In this document: one piece after another, positions 15,452 through 23,632 of the stretch
Layout: every line of letters begins with the position of its first letter
Numbering within the stretch: position 1 is the first letter of the stretch
Notes under the pieces: generated by a model
The model's database searches: none
The model's input: only the letters and a program-made list of their open reading frames with translations
What the model was told of the DNA's origin: nothing
Assembly: GCA_036274635.1 (NCBI GenBank)
Contig: DASUFI010000009.1
Coordinates: forward strand, 1-44,205
Source: DASUFI01 sp036274635
Lineage (GTDB): Bacteria; Planctomycetota; B15-G4
DNA: 44,205 nucleotides
Reading direction: 5' to 3'
Program-made: the position numbers and the translations under genes

Positions 15452-15990
15452 CTCCCCCCGCCACCGCACCCGCCTTCCGCGCCAGTCACCGCTACGCCCG
15501 CATGGCGCCGCGCAAGGCGCGCCTGGTCGCGGACCTGATCCGCGGCCTGCCGGTGAACGCCGCGCTGCGCGCCCTCGACCGCAGCGACAAGCGCGCCGCC
15601 AGCCTGCTGGGCAAGGTCGTGCGCTCGGCGGTGGCGAATGCCGAGCAGGACGGCAACGTCGACCCGAACCACCTCGTGGTGAAGGAGGCGCGCGTCGACG
15701 AGGGTCCGCTGCTCGGCGGCTTCGTCCGCTGGAAGGCCGGCAGCCGCGGCCGCGCGATGCCCATCAAGAAGCGCACCAGCCACATGTACGTGGCGCTGCA
15801 GCCGGCCGGCGCGCTGGCCCGGTCCCGCGGCGAGTCCGCGCCGGCCACCGACGCACCCGCCGCCGAGGCTCGCGCGAAGCCCGCGCGCAAGGCGCCTGCC
15901 AAGCCCAAGGCCAAGACCGCCCCCAAGGGCGCGGCCAAGGCCGAAGGCGCCCCGGCCAAGAAGACCACCAAGAAGAAGAAGGACGGCTGA
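15448..15990 (+). CDS. rplV: 50S ribosomal protein L22 with long basic C-terminal tail
   Basis: The protein has 180 residues, about 65 more than usual. L22 lines the nascent-peptide tunnel. Residues 11-121 are a normal L22: RASHRYARMAPRKARLVADLI at the N-terminus, the NAEQDGNVDPNHLVVKEARVDEGP middle and the tunnel hairpin with RWKAGSRGRAMPIKKRTSHM. Residues 122-180 are a Lys/Ala/Pro tail. GTG 15448 (overlapping the rpsS stop) is chosen because ATG 15502 would remove conserved residues. Such tails lie on the ribosome surface; their role is unknown. Confidence 0.94.
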   Translation: MTPPATAPAFRASHRYARMAPRKARLVADLIRGLPVNAALRALDRSDKRAASLLGKVVRSAVANAEQDGNVDPNHLVVKEARVDEGPLLGGFVRWKAGSRGRAMPIKKRTSHMYVALQPAGALARSRGESAPATDAPAAEARAKPARKAPAKPKAKTAPKGAAKAEGAPAKKTTKKKKDG

Positions 15991-15993
15991 ACC

Positions 15994-16665
15994 ATGGGCC
16001 AGAAGGTCTCGCCGGTCGGCTTCCGCGTCGGCATCACCGAGCCGTGGCGCAGCCGCTGGTACGCGGGGAAGAAGGACTTCTCCGCGCTGCTCCTCGAGGA
16101 CCAGCGCATCCGGCGCTTCGTCAAGAAGGAGTACCACTCGGCCGCGGTGCCGCGCATCGACATCGAGCGCACCCGCGAGCGGGTCACGGTCATCATCCAC
16201 ACCGCGCGGCCGGGCCTGCTCATCGGGCGCCGCGGCGCGCAGGTGGACAAGCTGTCCGAGCAGCTCACGAACATCAGCAACAAGCCGGTGGCCATCCGCA
16301 CGGTGGAGATCAGCAAGCCCGAGCTGTCCGCGCAGCTGGTGGCCGAGAGCATGTGCGAGCAGCTCGTGCGCCGCGCCAGCTTCCGCCGCGCCATGAAGAA
16401 GGCCGCGCAGCTCACCATGCAGGCGGGCGCGCTGGGCATCAAGATGAACGTGGCCGGGCGCCTCGGCGGCGCGGAGATCGCGCGCACCGAGAAGCTGGCC
16501 ATCGGCAGCGTGCCGCTGTCCACGCTCGACTGCTGGGTGGACTACGGCTACGCCATCGCGCGCACGCCGCATGGCGTCATCGGCGTGAAGACCTGGGTGT
16601 ACCGCGGCAAGTACGCGGACTTCCGCGAGAGGCAGCCGCGCAGCGCGGGGAGCTCCGCGTCATGA
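15994..16665 (+). CDS. rpsC: 30S ribosomal protein S3
   Basis: The protein has 223 residues. S3 lies at the mRNA entry channel and takes part in helicase activity of the ribosome. The N-terminus MGQKVSPVGFRVGITEPWRS, the KH-domain motif GLLIGRRGAQVDKL (KH GxxG as GRRG) and the C-domain block GRLGGAEIARTEK are present. After this block the sequence LAIGSVPLSTLDCWVDYGYA differs from the proteobacterial form and fits the planctomycete type as I recall it. ATG 15994 follows the rplV stop by 3 bases, and rplP starts inside its stop (ATGA). Confidence 0.96.
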   Translation: MGQKVSPVGFRVGITEPWRSRWYAGKKDFSALLLEDQRIRRFVKKEYHSAAVPRIDIERTRERVTVIIHTARPGLLIGRRGAQVDKLSEQLTNISNKPVAIRTVEISKPELSAQLVAESMCEQLVRRASFRRAMKKAAQLTMQAGALGIKMNVAGRLGGAEIARTEKLAIGSVPLSTLDCWVDYGYAIARTPHGVIGVKTWVYRGKYADFRERQPRSAGSSAS

Positions 16666-17075
16666 AGCAGATGCCCAAGCGCACCAAGTGGCGCAAGACG
16701 CAGCGCGGCCGCGTGCGCGGCCTCGCCACGCGCGGCCACACGGTCGAGTTCGGCGAGTTCGGGCTGCAGTCGCTGGAGGCCGGCTGGGTCTCGGCGCGCG
16801 TGCTCGAGGCCGGGCGCGTCGCCGCGGCCCGCGCGGCACCCGGCGCGCGCGTCACCTGCCGCGTGTTCCCGCAGAAGCCCGTCACCGGCATCCCGGCCGA
16901 GACGCGCATGGGCAAGGGCAAGGGCGAGCCCGAGTTCTGGGCCGCCGTGGTCAAGCCCGGCACGGTCCTGTTCGAGGTGGGCGGCACCGGCGCCGAGCAG
17001 GCGCGCCTCGCGCTCAACCGCGTCGCGCACAAGCTGCCGCTGCGCGTGCGCCTGGTGAAGCGGAGGGTGCGATGA
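16662..17075 (+). CDS. rplP: 50S ribosomal protein L16
   Basis: The protein has 137 residues, the usual length. L16 binds near the A site and helps tRNA accommodation. Family features are MPKRTKWRKTQRGRVRG near the start (the usual second residue is Leu), VEFGEFGLQSLE, RVFPQKPVTGIPAETRMGKGKG and the PGTVLFEVGG segment. The arginine in PAETRMG, hydroxylated in some bacteria, is present. The ATG overlaps the rpsC stop by 4 bases, and rpmC in turn overlaps its stop (ATGA). Confidence 0.96.
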   Translation: MKQMPKRTKWRKTQRGRVRGLATRGHTVEFGEFGLQSLEAGWVSARVLEAGRVAAARAAPGARVTCRVFPQKPVTGIPAETRMGKGKGEPEFWAAVVKPGTVLFEVGGTGAEQARLALNRVAHKLPLRVRLVKRRVR

Positions 17076-17299
17076 AGCGCTCGGCCCAGATGAAGGAGCT
17101 GCGCGAGAAGCAGGACACCGAGCTGCGCTTCGACGTCGTGCAGAAGCAGAAGGAGCTGTTCGATCTGCGCTTCAAGTCCAGCTCGGAGGGCCTGGCCAAC
17201 CCCAGCCGCATCTCCGCGCTGCGGCGCGAGATCGCCCGGCTCAAGACCATGCTGCACGACCGCGAGCTGCGCGCGTCGGCTGCCGCCAACAGGACGTGA
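17072..17299 (+). CDS. rpmC: 50S ribosomal protein L29
   Basis: The protein has 75 residues. L29 is a two-helix protein next to L23 at the tunnel exit. It has the family patterns MKELREKQDTELRFDVVQKQKELFDLRF and the second-helix SRISALRREIARLKTMLHDRELR, all helical and charged. The ATG overlaps the rplP stop by 4 bases. The short Ala-rich C-terminus is unremarkable. Placement between rplP and rpsQ is universal in bacteria. Confidence 0.94.
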   Translation: MKRSAQMKELREKQDTELRFDVVQKQKELFDLRFKSSSEGLANPSRISALRREIARLKTMLHDRELRASAAANRT

Positions 17300-17304
17300 G
17301 GGAC

Positions 17305-17625
17305 ATGAGCGACACACCGGAACAGGACGCGCAGGGGGGCCGCCAGGCCGTCCGGCGCATCGGCATCGTGGCCAGCCACGCGATGGCCAAGACCATCGTC
17401 GTGCGGGTCGAGCGCCGCGTCATGCACCCCGTCTACAAGAAGTACGTGCGCCGCTTCACGCGGCTGTACGCGCACGACGAGAAGAACGAGGCCAGGACCG
17501 GCGACTCGGTCGAGCTCGTGGCCTGCCGCCCGATCTCGCGCCTCAAGCGCTGGCGCCTCGCGAAGGTGCTGCGCGCCGCCGAGGTCTCGGCCACGCAGCC
17601 GCTGCCGGCGGAGACGCGCCCGTGA
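17305..17625 (+). CDS. rpsQ: 30S ribosomal protein S17
   Basis: The protein has 106 residues, longer than the usual 80-90 because of short extensions at both ends. S17 is a primary 16S rRNA binder. The core has RRIGIVASHAMAKTIVVRVER, HPVYKKYVRRFTRLYAHDEKNEARTGD and RPISRLKRWRLAKVL. ATG 17305 is chosen because AGGA (17291-17294) lies 10 bases upstream. GTG 17296, which overlaps the rpmC stop, is an in-frame alternative that adds three residues. rplN starts inside its stop (GTGA). Confidence 0.92.
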   Translation: MSDTPEQDAQGGRQAVRRIGIVASHAMAKTIVVRVERRVMHPVYKKYVRRFTRLYAHDEKNEARTGDSVELVACRPISRLKRWRLAKVLRAAEVSATQPLPAETRP

Positions 17626-17990
17626 TCCAGCAGCAGACCCTGCTCGACGTGGCCGACAACACCGGCGCCAAGACGGTGATGTGCTTCAAGGTGCTGGGCG
17701 GCAGCAAGCGCCGCTACGCCTCGGTGGGCGACGTGATCATCGGGTCGGTCAAGAAGTCCATCCCCACGGCCACGGTCAAGAAGGGCCAGGTCGTGCGGGC
17801 GGTCGTCGTGCGCACGCGCAAGGACATCCGCCGCCGCGACGGCAGCCGCGTGCGCTTCGACCGCAACGCGCTGGTCATCATCGACAAGGAAGGCAACCCG
17901 GTGGGCACGCGCATCTTCGGCGCCGTCGCGCGCGAGCTGCGCACCAGGAATTTCATGAAGATCATCAGCCTGGCGAGCGAGGTCGTCTGA
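17622..17990 (+). CDS. rplN: 50S ribosomal protein L14
   Basis: The protein has 122 residues, the exact usual length. L14 forms bridges to the small subunit and is the target of the silencing factor RsfS. It begins MIQQQTLLDVADNTGAKTVMC and carries GDVIIGSVKKSIP, VVRTRKDIRRRDGS and IFGAVARELRTRNFMKIISLA, all classic. The start is GTG 17622 overlapping the rpsQ stop by 4 bases. The stop TGA overlaps the rplX start as TGATG. Confidence 0.97.
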   Translation: MIQQQTLLDVADNTGAKTVMCFKVLGGSKRRYASVGDVIIGSVKKSIPTATVKKGQVVRAVVVRTRKDIRRRDGSRVRFDRNALVIIDKEGNPVGTRIFGAVARELRTRNFMKIISLASEVV

Positions 17991-18307
17991 TGACGCGGCT
18001 GAAGAAGGGCGACACCGTGGTGGTCATCGCCGGCGTCGACAAGGGCAAGACCGGGCGCGTGCTGAGCGTGATCCCCAAGTCCGGCCGCATCGTCGTCGAG
18101 GGCGTCAACCTCAAGTGGAAGCACGTGCGCAAGAGCCAGGCCAGCCCGCAGGGCGGGCGCACGCAGCGCGAGCACCCGGTGCAGGTGAGCAACGTCGCCT
18201 ACCGCGACGCGGCCTCCGGCAAGGGCGTGCGCCTCGGCGCGCGCGTCGAGAACGGCCGCAAGGTGCGCGTCATGCGCCCGTCCGGCAAGCCGGTGGAGGC
18301 CGCATGA
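17990..18307 (+). CDS. rplX: 50S ribosomal protein L24
   Basis: The protein has 105 residues. L24 starts assembly of the large subunit and has a KOW fold. The KOW motif KKGDTVVVIAGVDKGKTGRVL covers residues 5-25, followed by VVEGVNLKWKHVRKSQASPQGG and the HPVQVSNVA strand. The ATG overlaps the rplN stop by one base and the rplE start lies on its own stop (ATGA). Length and sequence are ordinary. Confidence 0.96.
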   Translation: MTRLKKGDTVVVIAGVDKGKTGRVLSVIPKSGRIVVEGVNLKWKHVRKSQASPQGGRTQREHPVQVSNVAYRDAASGKGVRLGARVENGRKVRVMRPSGKPVEAA

Positions 18308-19071
18308 GTCCCGACGACAAGAGCGACAAGGCCGAGGCCAAGGCCAAGGCCAAGGCCGACAAGGCCGAGCGGCACGAGAAGGCCGAGGCGGCCGCGGCCA
18401 AGGCCGCCGCCAAGGCGGAGCGGGCCGAGAAGGGCGAAAAGGCCGAGAAGGCTCCGAAAGAGAAGGCCGCGCCCTCCGCGCCGCCGCCCGAGCCGCGCCT
18501 GCGCCTGCGCTTCCGCGACGAGATCCGTCCGGCGCTCATGCAGGCGCACGGCGAGGACAACGTCAACGCCGCGCCGCGGCTGCGCAAGATCGTGCTCAAC
18601 ATGGGCGTGGGCGCCGCGCGCGAGAACAAGGCGCTCATCGACGCCGCCGCGGCCGACCTCACCATGATCACGGGCCAGAAGGCCGCGCAGCGCAAGGCGC
18701 GCAAGGCCGTGTCCAACTTCCACCTGCGCGAGGGCATGCCCATCGGCTGCGTGGTCACGCTGCGCGGCGCGCGCATGTGGGAGTTCCTCGACCGCCTGAT
18801 CACCGTCGTGGTCCCGCGCATCAAGGACTTCCGCGGGCTGCCCCGCGGCGGCTTCGACGGCCGCGGCAACTACAACATGGGCCTTCCCGACCAGACCGTC
18901 TTCCCCGAGATGGAGCTGGACAAGATCAAGCACTTCCAGGGGATGAACATCACCATCGTGACCACGGCCGGCCAGGACGCGGTCGGCCTCGACCTGCTGG
19001 AGCGGCTGGGCATGCCCTTCCGCAGCACGGCGGCCGAGAAGGAAGCGCAGGAGAGGAAGAAGCGCGCCTGA
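18304..19071 (+). CDS. rplE: 50S ribosomal protein L5 with 64-residue charged N-terminal extension
   Basis: The protein has 255 residues; L5 is normally about 180. The extra part is residues 1-64, a repeat-like run of Lys, Ala and Glu (KAEAKAKAKADKAER and similar) ending in a Pro-rich linker. The core starts near residue 65 and has RKIVLNMGVGAA, GQKAAQRKARKAVSNFHLREG, RGNYNMGLPDQTVFPEM and MNITIVTTA. L5 binds 5S rRNA and contacts P-site tRNA. ATG 18304 overlaps the rplX stop. No good internal start stands at the core boundary, so the extension seems real. Its role is unknown; it could add RNA contacts. Confidence 0.92.
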   Translation: MSPDDKSDKAEAKAKAKADKAERHEKAEAAAAKAAAKAERAEKGEKAEKAPKEKAAPSAPPPEPRLRLRFRDEIRPALMQAHGEDNVNAAPRLRKIVLNMGVGAARENKALIDAAAADLTMITGQKAAQRKARKAVSNFHLREGMPIGCVVTLRGARMWEFLDRLITVVVPRIKDFRGLPRGGFDGRGNYNMGLPDQTVFPEMELDKIKHFQGMNITIVTTAGQDAVGLDLLERLGMPFRSTAAEKEAQERKKRA

Positions 19072-19097
19072 GGCGCAGCTTCCGAGGAACCAACGAC

Positions 19098-19283
19098 GTG
19101 GGCAAGACCAGCTGGATCGCCAAGACCAAGATGACGCCGAAGTTCAGCACGCGGCGCAAGTCGCGCTGCAACCTGTGCGGGCGCAGCCACGCCTTCCTGC
19201 GGAAGTTCGGCATCTGCCGCATCTGCTTCCGCTCGCTGGCGCTGGCGGGCGAGATCCCGGGCGTGCGCAAGGCCAGCTGGTGA
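19098..19283 (+). CDS. rpsN: 30S ribosomal protein S14, zinc-binding type Z
   Basis: The protein has 61 residues, the short zinc form of S14. It assembles into the 30S head beside S3 and S10. The zinc ligands are C24, C27, C40 and C43 (C-x2-C, 12 residues, C-x2-C). The block RKFGICRICFRSLALAGEIPGVRKASW is the family C-terminus. GTG 19098 is chosen because it gives a full N-terminus and GAGGA lies about 9 bases upstream (19084-19088); an internal ATG would remove part of it. Gap to rplE is 26 bases. Confidence 0.95.
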   Translation: MGKTSWIAKTKMTPKFSTRRKSRCNLCGRSHAFLRKFGICRICFRSLALAGEIPGVRKASW

Positions 19284-19293
19284 GGACGCGACC

Positions 19294-19692
19294 ATGACCA
19301 TGACCGACCCCATCGCCGACATGCTGACCCGCGTGCGCAACGCCCTGCACGTGCGCCGCGCCGAGGTGACCATGCCCGCCTCGCGCATGAAGCGCGACAT
19401 CGCCGAGGTGCTCAAGCGCGAGGGCTTCATCACGGACTGGTCCGTGGTCCCGGGCGAGGGCCAGGCGCAGCTCAGCATCAAGCTCAAGTACGGGCCCGAC
19501 GGCGAGCAGCTCATCAACGAGATCCGCCGCGACAGCAAGCCGGGCCGCCGGCTCTACGCGGGCGTCGACGACCTCAAGCGCGTGCTCAACGGCACGGGCA
19601 TCGCCATCTACAGCACGCCGGTGGGCGTGCTCTCCGACCGCGAGTGCCGTGCGCGCCGCGTGGGCGGCGAGCGCCTGGCCACGGTGTGGTGA
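19294..19692 (+). CDS. rpsH: 30S ribosomal protein S8
   Basis: The protein has 132 residues. S8 binds the 16S rRNA platform and in E. coli represses the spc operon. The start MTMTDPIADMLTRVRNALHVRR and the block IAEVLKREGFI are typical, as is the C-terminal VGGERLATVW. The usual TDREARERGVGGE motif reads SDRECRARRVGGE, a small change. Two ATG codons (19294 and 19300) are possible; AGGA at 19283-19286 favours the first slightly. Confidence 0.95.
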   Translation: MTMTDPIADMLTRVRNALHVRRAEVTMPASRMKRDIAEVLKREGFITDWSVVPGEGQAQLSIKLKYGPDGEQLINEIRRDSKPGRRLYAGVDDLKRVLNGTGIAIYSTPVGVLSDRECRARRVGGERLATVW

Positions 19693-19702
19693 TCGGAGAG
19701 CC

Positions 19703-20251
19703 ATGAGCCGAGTCGGAAAGCAACCGGTCACGTGGAAGGAGGGGACGAAGGTCTCCTTCGCCCAGGGCGTCCTCAAGGTCGAGGCCGGCAAGAACAGCCT
19801 CAGCCAGGCGATCGACCCGTCCATCCAGGTGGCCGTGGACGACAAGGCGCGCCGCGCCGTCTTCACGCGCAAGGAGGAGGGCCGCCGCGAGCGCTCGCTG
19901 CACGGCCTCTATCGCGCGCTGGCCGCAGGCATGGTCAAGGGCGTCGAGCAGGGCTACGAGAAGCGCCTCGACATCCAGGGCGTGGGCTACAACGCCAAGG
20001 TCGAGGGCAGGAAGATCGTGCTGGCGCTGGGCTTCAGCAAGCCGCGCGTGCTCGAGATCCCGGCCGGCCTCACGATCGAGATGCCCACGGCCACGCTGGT
20101 CGTGATCAAGGGCGCGGGCAAGCAGCTGGTCGGCGAGTTCGCCGCCAAGATCCGCGCCATCCGCCCGCCGGAGCCCTACAAGGGCAAGGGCGTGCGCTAC
20201 GAGGGCGAGTACGTCAAGCGCAAGGTCGGCAAGTCGCTGGCCACCACCTGA
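19703..20251 (+). CDS. rplF: 50S ribosomal protein L6
   Basis: The protein has 182 residues, the usual length. L6 sits near the sarcin-ricin loop and the factor-binding site. It starts MSRVGKQPVTWKEGTKVSF and has RSLHGLYRALAAGMVKGVEQGYEKRLDIQGVGYNA and the signature PPEPYKGKGVRYEGEYVKRKVGKS. GGAGAG (19695-19700) lies 2-7 bases before ATG 19703, a little close but the best site in the region. Gap to rpsH is 10 bases. Confidence 0.96.
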   Translation: MSRVGKQPVTWKEGTKVSFAQGVLKVEAGKNSLSQAIDPSIQVAVDDKARRAVFTRKEEGRRERSLHGLYRALAAGMVKGVEQGYEKRLDIQGVGYNAKVEGRKIVLALGFSKPRVLEIPAGLTIEMPTATLVVIKGAGKQLVGEFAAKIRAIRPPEPYKGKGVRYEGEYVKRKVGKSLATT

Positions 20252-20259
20252 GCCGAGCC

Positions 20260-20628
20260 ATGGAACGAGCCACTCATCTCCGCAACATCCGCCGCACCCG
20301 CAAGGCCGCCTCGGTGCGGTCGCGCGTGCGCGGCACCGCCGAGCGGCCGCGCCTCACCGTGCACCGCTCCAGCAAGCAGATCTACGCGCAGGCCATCGAC
20401 GACGGCGCGGGCCTCACGCTCGCGTCCAGCTCGACCCTCGACCCCGAGCTGCGCAAGCAGCTCCCGGGCACCAAGGTCGCGTCGGCCAAGGTCGTCGGGC
20501 AGGACATCGCGAAGCGCCTGCTGGCCAAGGGCGTGGGCAAGGTCGTGTTCGATCGCGGCTGGTACCGCTACCACGGCCGCATCAAGGCCCTCGCCGACGG
20601 CGCCCGCGAGGGCGGCCTGAGCTTCTAG
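20260..20628 (+). CDS. rplR: 50S ribosomal protein L18
   Basis: The protein has 122 residues, the usual length. L18 carries 5S rRNA into the large subunit with L5. Family features are the Arg/Lys-rich N-terminus (HLRNIRRTRKAASVRSRVRG), ERPRLTVHRSSKQIYAQAIDD and the end VVFDRGWYRYHGRIKALADGAREGGLSF. The gene starts at ATG 20260, 9 bases after the rplF stop, and ends in TAG. rpsE begins 10 bases on. Confidence 0.96.
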   Translation: MERATHLRNIRRTRKAASVRSRVRGTAERPRLTVHRSSKQIYAQAIDDGAGLTLASSSTLDPELRKQLPGTKVASAKVVGQDIAKRLLAKGVGKVVFDRGWYRYHGRIKALADGAREGGLSF

Positions 20629-20638
20629 GAAAGGACGC

Positions 20639-21142
20639 ATGGTCGAGGTCAAGGAAGAACTGCAGGTGCACAGCCCCGGCCTCTACGAGGAGGCCGTGGT
20701 GAAGGTCAACCGCTGCGCCAAGGTCGTCAAGGGCGGCCGGCGCTTCAGCTTCTCGGCCCTGGTCGTGGTGGGGGACCGCCATGGCAGCGTGGGCATCGGC
20801 TTCGGCAAGGCCAAGGAGGTGCCGTCGGCGGTGGAGAAGGCCGTCAAGGACGCGCACAAGAACCTCGTCCGCGTGAGCCTCAAGAAGGGCAGCATCGAGC
20901 ACGCCGTGACGGGGCGCTTCGGCGCCGCGCAGGTGCGCCTGCTGCCGGCCGCGCCGGGCACGGGCATCATCGCGGGCGCCACGGTGCGCGCGGTGCTCGA
21001 GCTCTCGGGCGTGCGCGACATCCTCACCAAGAGCCTCGGCTCGGCCAACCCCGTGAACCTGCTGCGCGCCACGCTCAGCGGCCTGCAGGAGGTGCGGCCC
21101 ATCGCGCAGGTCGAGGCGCTGCGCGGAGTCAAGCTCACGTGA
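20639..21142 (+). CDS. rpsE: 30S ribosomal protein S5
   Basis: The protein has 167 residues, the usual length. S5 acts in decoding accuracy and mRNA entry. The core shows VVKVNRCAKVVKGGRRFSFSALVVVGD, GFGKAKEVPSAVEKA, LLPAAPGTGIIAGATVRAVLELSGV and the SANPVNLLRATLSGL block. AGGAAAGGA (20627-20635) precedes ATG 20639. The stop overlaps the rplO start directly (GTGA), so rpmD, which usually lies here, is absent. Confidence 0.96.
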   Translation: MVEVKEELQVHSPGLYEEAVVKVNRCAKVVKGGRRFSFSALVVVGDRHGSVGIGFGKAKEVPSAVEKAVKDAHKNLVRVSLKKGSIEHAVTGRFGAAQVRLLPAAPGTGIIAGATVRAVLELSGVRDILTKSLGSANPVNLLRATLSGLQEVRPIAQVEALRGVKLT

Positions 21143-21615
21143 ACCTGCAGGACGTCAAGTCGGCGGGCAGCGCCCTCAAGAAGGGCCGCCGCGTCGGTCG
21201 CGGGCCGGGCAGCGGCCGCGGCTGCACCGCGGGCAAGGGCAACAAGGGCCAGGGCAGCCGCTCGGGCACGGGCGGCGGGCTCGGGCACGAGGGCGGCCAG
21301 ATGCCGCTCTATCGCCGCCTGCCCAAGCGCGGCTTCACCAACGCCATGTTCCGCCAGACCTACACCATCGTGAACGTCGGCGACCTGGCGCGCGCCTTCC
21401 CCGAGGGCGGCGAGGTCGACCTCGACGTGGTCAAGGCGGCGCTGCTGGTCAAGAAGAACGCCTCGCAGCTCAAGCTGCTGGGCGACGGCGAGGTGGGCGT
21501 GGCCTTCAAGGTGCGCTGCCACCGCGCGTCGGCCAGCGCGCGGGCCAAGATCGAGGCCGCGGGCGGCAGCGTCGAGACCATCCAGGCGTCCGGCGGGGAC
21601 GGAACCGCGGCCTGA
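21139..21615 (+). CDS. rplO: 50S ribosomal protein L15
   Basis: The protein has 158 residues. L15 is a late assembly protein that spans several 23S domains. The N-terminus shows RVGRGPGSGRGCTAGKGNKGQGSRSG, GHEGGQMPLYRRLPKRGF and the C-terminal VRCHRASASARAKIEAAGGSVE. GTG 21139 overlaps the rpsE stop by 4 bases. Its stop overlaps the secY start as TGATG, as in the usual spc order. Confidence 0.95.
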   Translation: MNLQDVKSAGSALKKGRRVGRGPGSGRGCTAGKGNKGQGSRSGTGGGLGHEGGQMPLYRRLPKRGFTNAMFRQTYTIVNVGDLARAFPEGGEVDLDVVKAALLVKKNASQLKLLGDGEVGVAFKVRCHRASASARAKIEAAGGSVETIQASGGDGTAA

Positions 21616-22964
21616 TGATCACCGGCTTCCTCAATCTCTTCCGCGTGCCCGAGATCAGGAAGAAGGTCCTGGTCACGCTGGGGCTGCTGCTGGCGTACCG
21701 CGTCGGGTTCCACGTGCCCATCCCGGGCGTGAACTACGCGGTGCTGCTCAAGTACCAGCAGCAGATGCAGGGAGGCTTCGCCTTCGGGATCATGAACGCC
21801 CTGTCGGGCGGTGCGCTGGGCTCGTGCATGCTGTTCACGCTGGGCGTGATGCCCTACATCAGCTCGTCCATCATCTTCTCGCTGCTGGTCAAGGTCGTGC
21901 CGCAGCTCGAGGCGCTGTCCAAGGAGGGGCAGGCCGGGCAGCGCATCATCAACCAGTACACGCGCTACGCGACGGTGCCCATCTGCATCATCCAGGCGCT
22001 GTTCCTGGTGTACGGCCAGCTGGGCGACGCCGCCACGTCCAACGTGGTCGACCCCGGGCTCTACGCCGAGTGGTACTACAAGCTGGGCGTGGTGCTGACG
22101 CTGACGACGGGCACGCTCATCGTCATGTGGATCGGCGAGCAGATCACGGAGTACGGCGTCGGCAACGGCACCTCGCTCATCATCATGGCCGGCATCGTCG
22201 CGCGCCTGCCCACCATGCTCTCGCACGTGGCCACGGCCACGGCGGCGGAGAACCTGGGCGGCAACGCGTGGATCCAGCCCATCGCGCAGCTCATCGTGCT
22301 GTACATCCTCATCACGGCCGCGATCGTGTTCGTGACGCGGGCGCAGAGACGCATCCCCATCCAGCAGGGCCGGCAGATGCGCGGCCGCCGCGTCTACGGC
22401 GGCCAGCGGCACTACCTGCCGCTCAAGGTGAACCAGGCCGGCGTGATGCCCATCATCTTCGCCTCCTTCCTGTTCATCGTGCCCACGGTGATGGACAAGG
22501 TCTTCGGCACCACCTGGTGGCAGTCGGCCTTCCGGTGGGGCGGCTTCTGGTACATCCTCTTCTACTCCGCGCTCGTGTTCGTGTTCTCCTTCTTCTGGAC
22601 GTCGCTGATGTTCCAGCCCAAGGAGATCGCGGACAACCTCAAGGAGTACGGCGGCTTCGTGCCCGGCCTGCGGCCCGGCGCGCGCACGGCCGAGTACCTC
22701 GAGCACGTCATGTTCCGCGTCACGCTCGCGGGCGGCGCCTTCCTGGTCGTCATCGCGGTGCTGCCGCAGGTGCTGTCCAGCAACGTGCCCAACATGCCGG
22801 TGGAGATGGCGGTCTTCCTGGGCGGCACGTCCATCCTCATCGTGGTGGGCGTGGTGCTCGACCTCGTCGACAAGGTCAACTCGATGCTGGTCATGCGACG
22901 CTACGAGGGCCTCGGCGGCAGCGGCGCCGGCTGGGCGCGCTCGGCCGGCAAGGGGGCCGCGTGA
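21615..22964 (+). CDS. secY: Protein translocase channel subunit SecY
   Basis: The protein has 449 residues and forms the membrane channel for Sec-dependent secretion and insertion with SecE and SecG. The sequence has about ten hydrophobic segments; the first plug-region residues FHVPIPGVNY and the blocks GVMPYISSSIIFSLL, TEYGVGNGTSLIIMAGI and the cytosolic loop RRIPIQQGRQMRGRRVYGGQRHYLPLKVNQAGVMPIIFA are diagnostic. The loop between TM8 and TM9 includes FQPKEIADNLKEYGGFVPG. ATG 21615 overlaps the rplO stop by one base, and adk begins on its stop (GTGA). Confidence 0.97.
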   Translation: MITGFLNLFRVPEIRKKVLVTLGLLLAYRVGFHVPIPGVNYAVLLKYQQQMQGGFAFGIMNALSGGALGSCMLFTLGVMPYISSSIIFSLLVKVVPQLEALSKEGQAGQRIINQYTRYATVPICIIQALFLVYGQLGDAATSNVVDPGLYAEWYYKLGVVLTLTTGTLIVMWIGEQITEYGVGNGTSLIIMAGIVARLPTMLSHVATATAAENLGGNAWIQPIAQLIVLYILITAAIVFVTRAQRRIPIQQGRQMRGRRVYGGQRHYLPLKVNQAGVMPIIFASFLFIVPTVMDKVFGTTWWQSAFRWGGFWYILFYSALVFVFSFFWTSLMFQPKEIADNLKEYGGFVPGLRPGARTAEYLEHVMFRVTLAGGAFLVVIAVLPQVLSSNVPNMPVEMAVFLGGTSILIVVGVVLDLVDKVNSMLVMRRYEGLGGSGAGWARSAGKGAA

Positions 22965-23632
22965 AGCGCCGCATCGTGCTGCTGGGCGCGCCGGGGGCCG
23001 GCAAGGGCACGCAAGCCAAGCTCCTCGCGGCCCGCGAGGGCCTCGCGCACCTCTCCACCGGCGACATGCTGCGCGCCGCGGTGGCCGCGGGCACGCCGGC
23101 CGGCAAGGCCGCCAAGGGGCACATGGACGCCGGGCGCCTCGTGCCCGACGACGTGGTCTTCGGCGTCCTCTTCGAGCGGCTCGACGCGCGCACGACGGGC
23201 TTCGTGCTCGACGGCTTCCCGCGCAACGTCGCGCAGGCCCGCGAGCTCGACAAGCGCCTCGCGGCGCTGCGCCTGCCTTTGGAGATCGTGGTGGACATCG
23301 ACGTGGACGACGCCCGGCTCGTCGCGCGGCTCTCGGGCCGGCGCACCTGCGGCGGCTGCGGCCGCAACTACCAGCTGGACTTCCTGCCGCCGCGCAAGCC
23401 GGGCGTCTGCGACGACTGCGGCGGCGCGCTCGTGCAGCGCGCGGACGACAAGCCGGAGGTGGTGCAGGAGCGCCTGGCGGTCTACCACCGCCAGACCGAG
23501 CCGCTCGTCGCCTACTACCGGGACCAGGGGCTGCTGGTGCGCGTGGACGGCGACCGCGAGGTCGCGGACGTCGAGCGCGACCTGCTCGCGAGCCTGGGCG
23601 CGACGACCGCGGGCGCCGGGAGGCGCGCGTGA
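22961..23632 (+). CDS. adk: Adenylate kinase with zinc-binding lid
   Basis: The protein has 223 residues, the long-lid type. It converts AMP and ATP to two ADP and balances the adenylate pool. The P-loop is GAPGAGKGTQ (9-18), the AMP site has STGDMLRAAVAAGT and GFVLDGFPRN, and the lid has four zinc cysteines at C130, C133, C150 and C153. GTG 22961 overlaps the secY stop by 4 bases. The usual map gene is missing: infA comes next, overlapping the adk stop. Confidence 0.95.
   Translation: MKRRIVLLGAPGAGKGTQAKLLAAREGLAHLSTGDMLRAAVAAGTPAGKAAKGHMDAGRLVPDDVVFGVLFERLDARTTGFVLDGFPRNVAQARELDKRLAALRLPLEIVVDIDVDDARLVARLSGRRTCGGCGRNYQLDFLPPRKPGVCDDCGGALVQRADDKPEVVQERLAVYHRQTEPLVAYYRDQGLLVRVDGDREVADVERDLLASLGATTAGAGRRA

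Noticed and set aside
18304..18500. Possibility that the Lys/Ala/Glu run before L5 is a separate small gene
   Set aside because: It is in frame with L5, has no stop between, and the start overlaps rplX as other genes here do.
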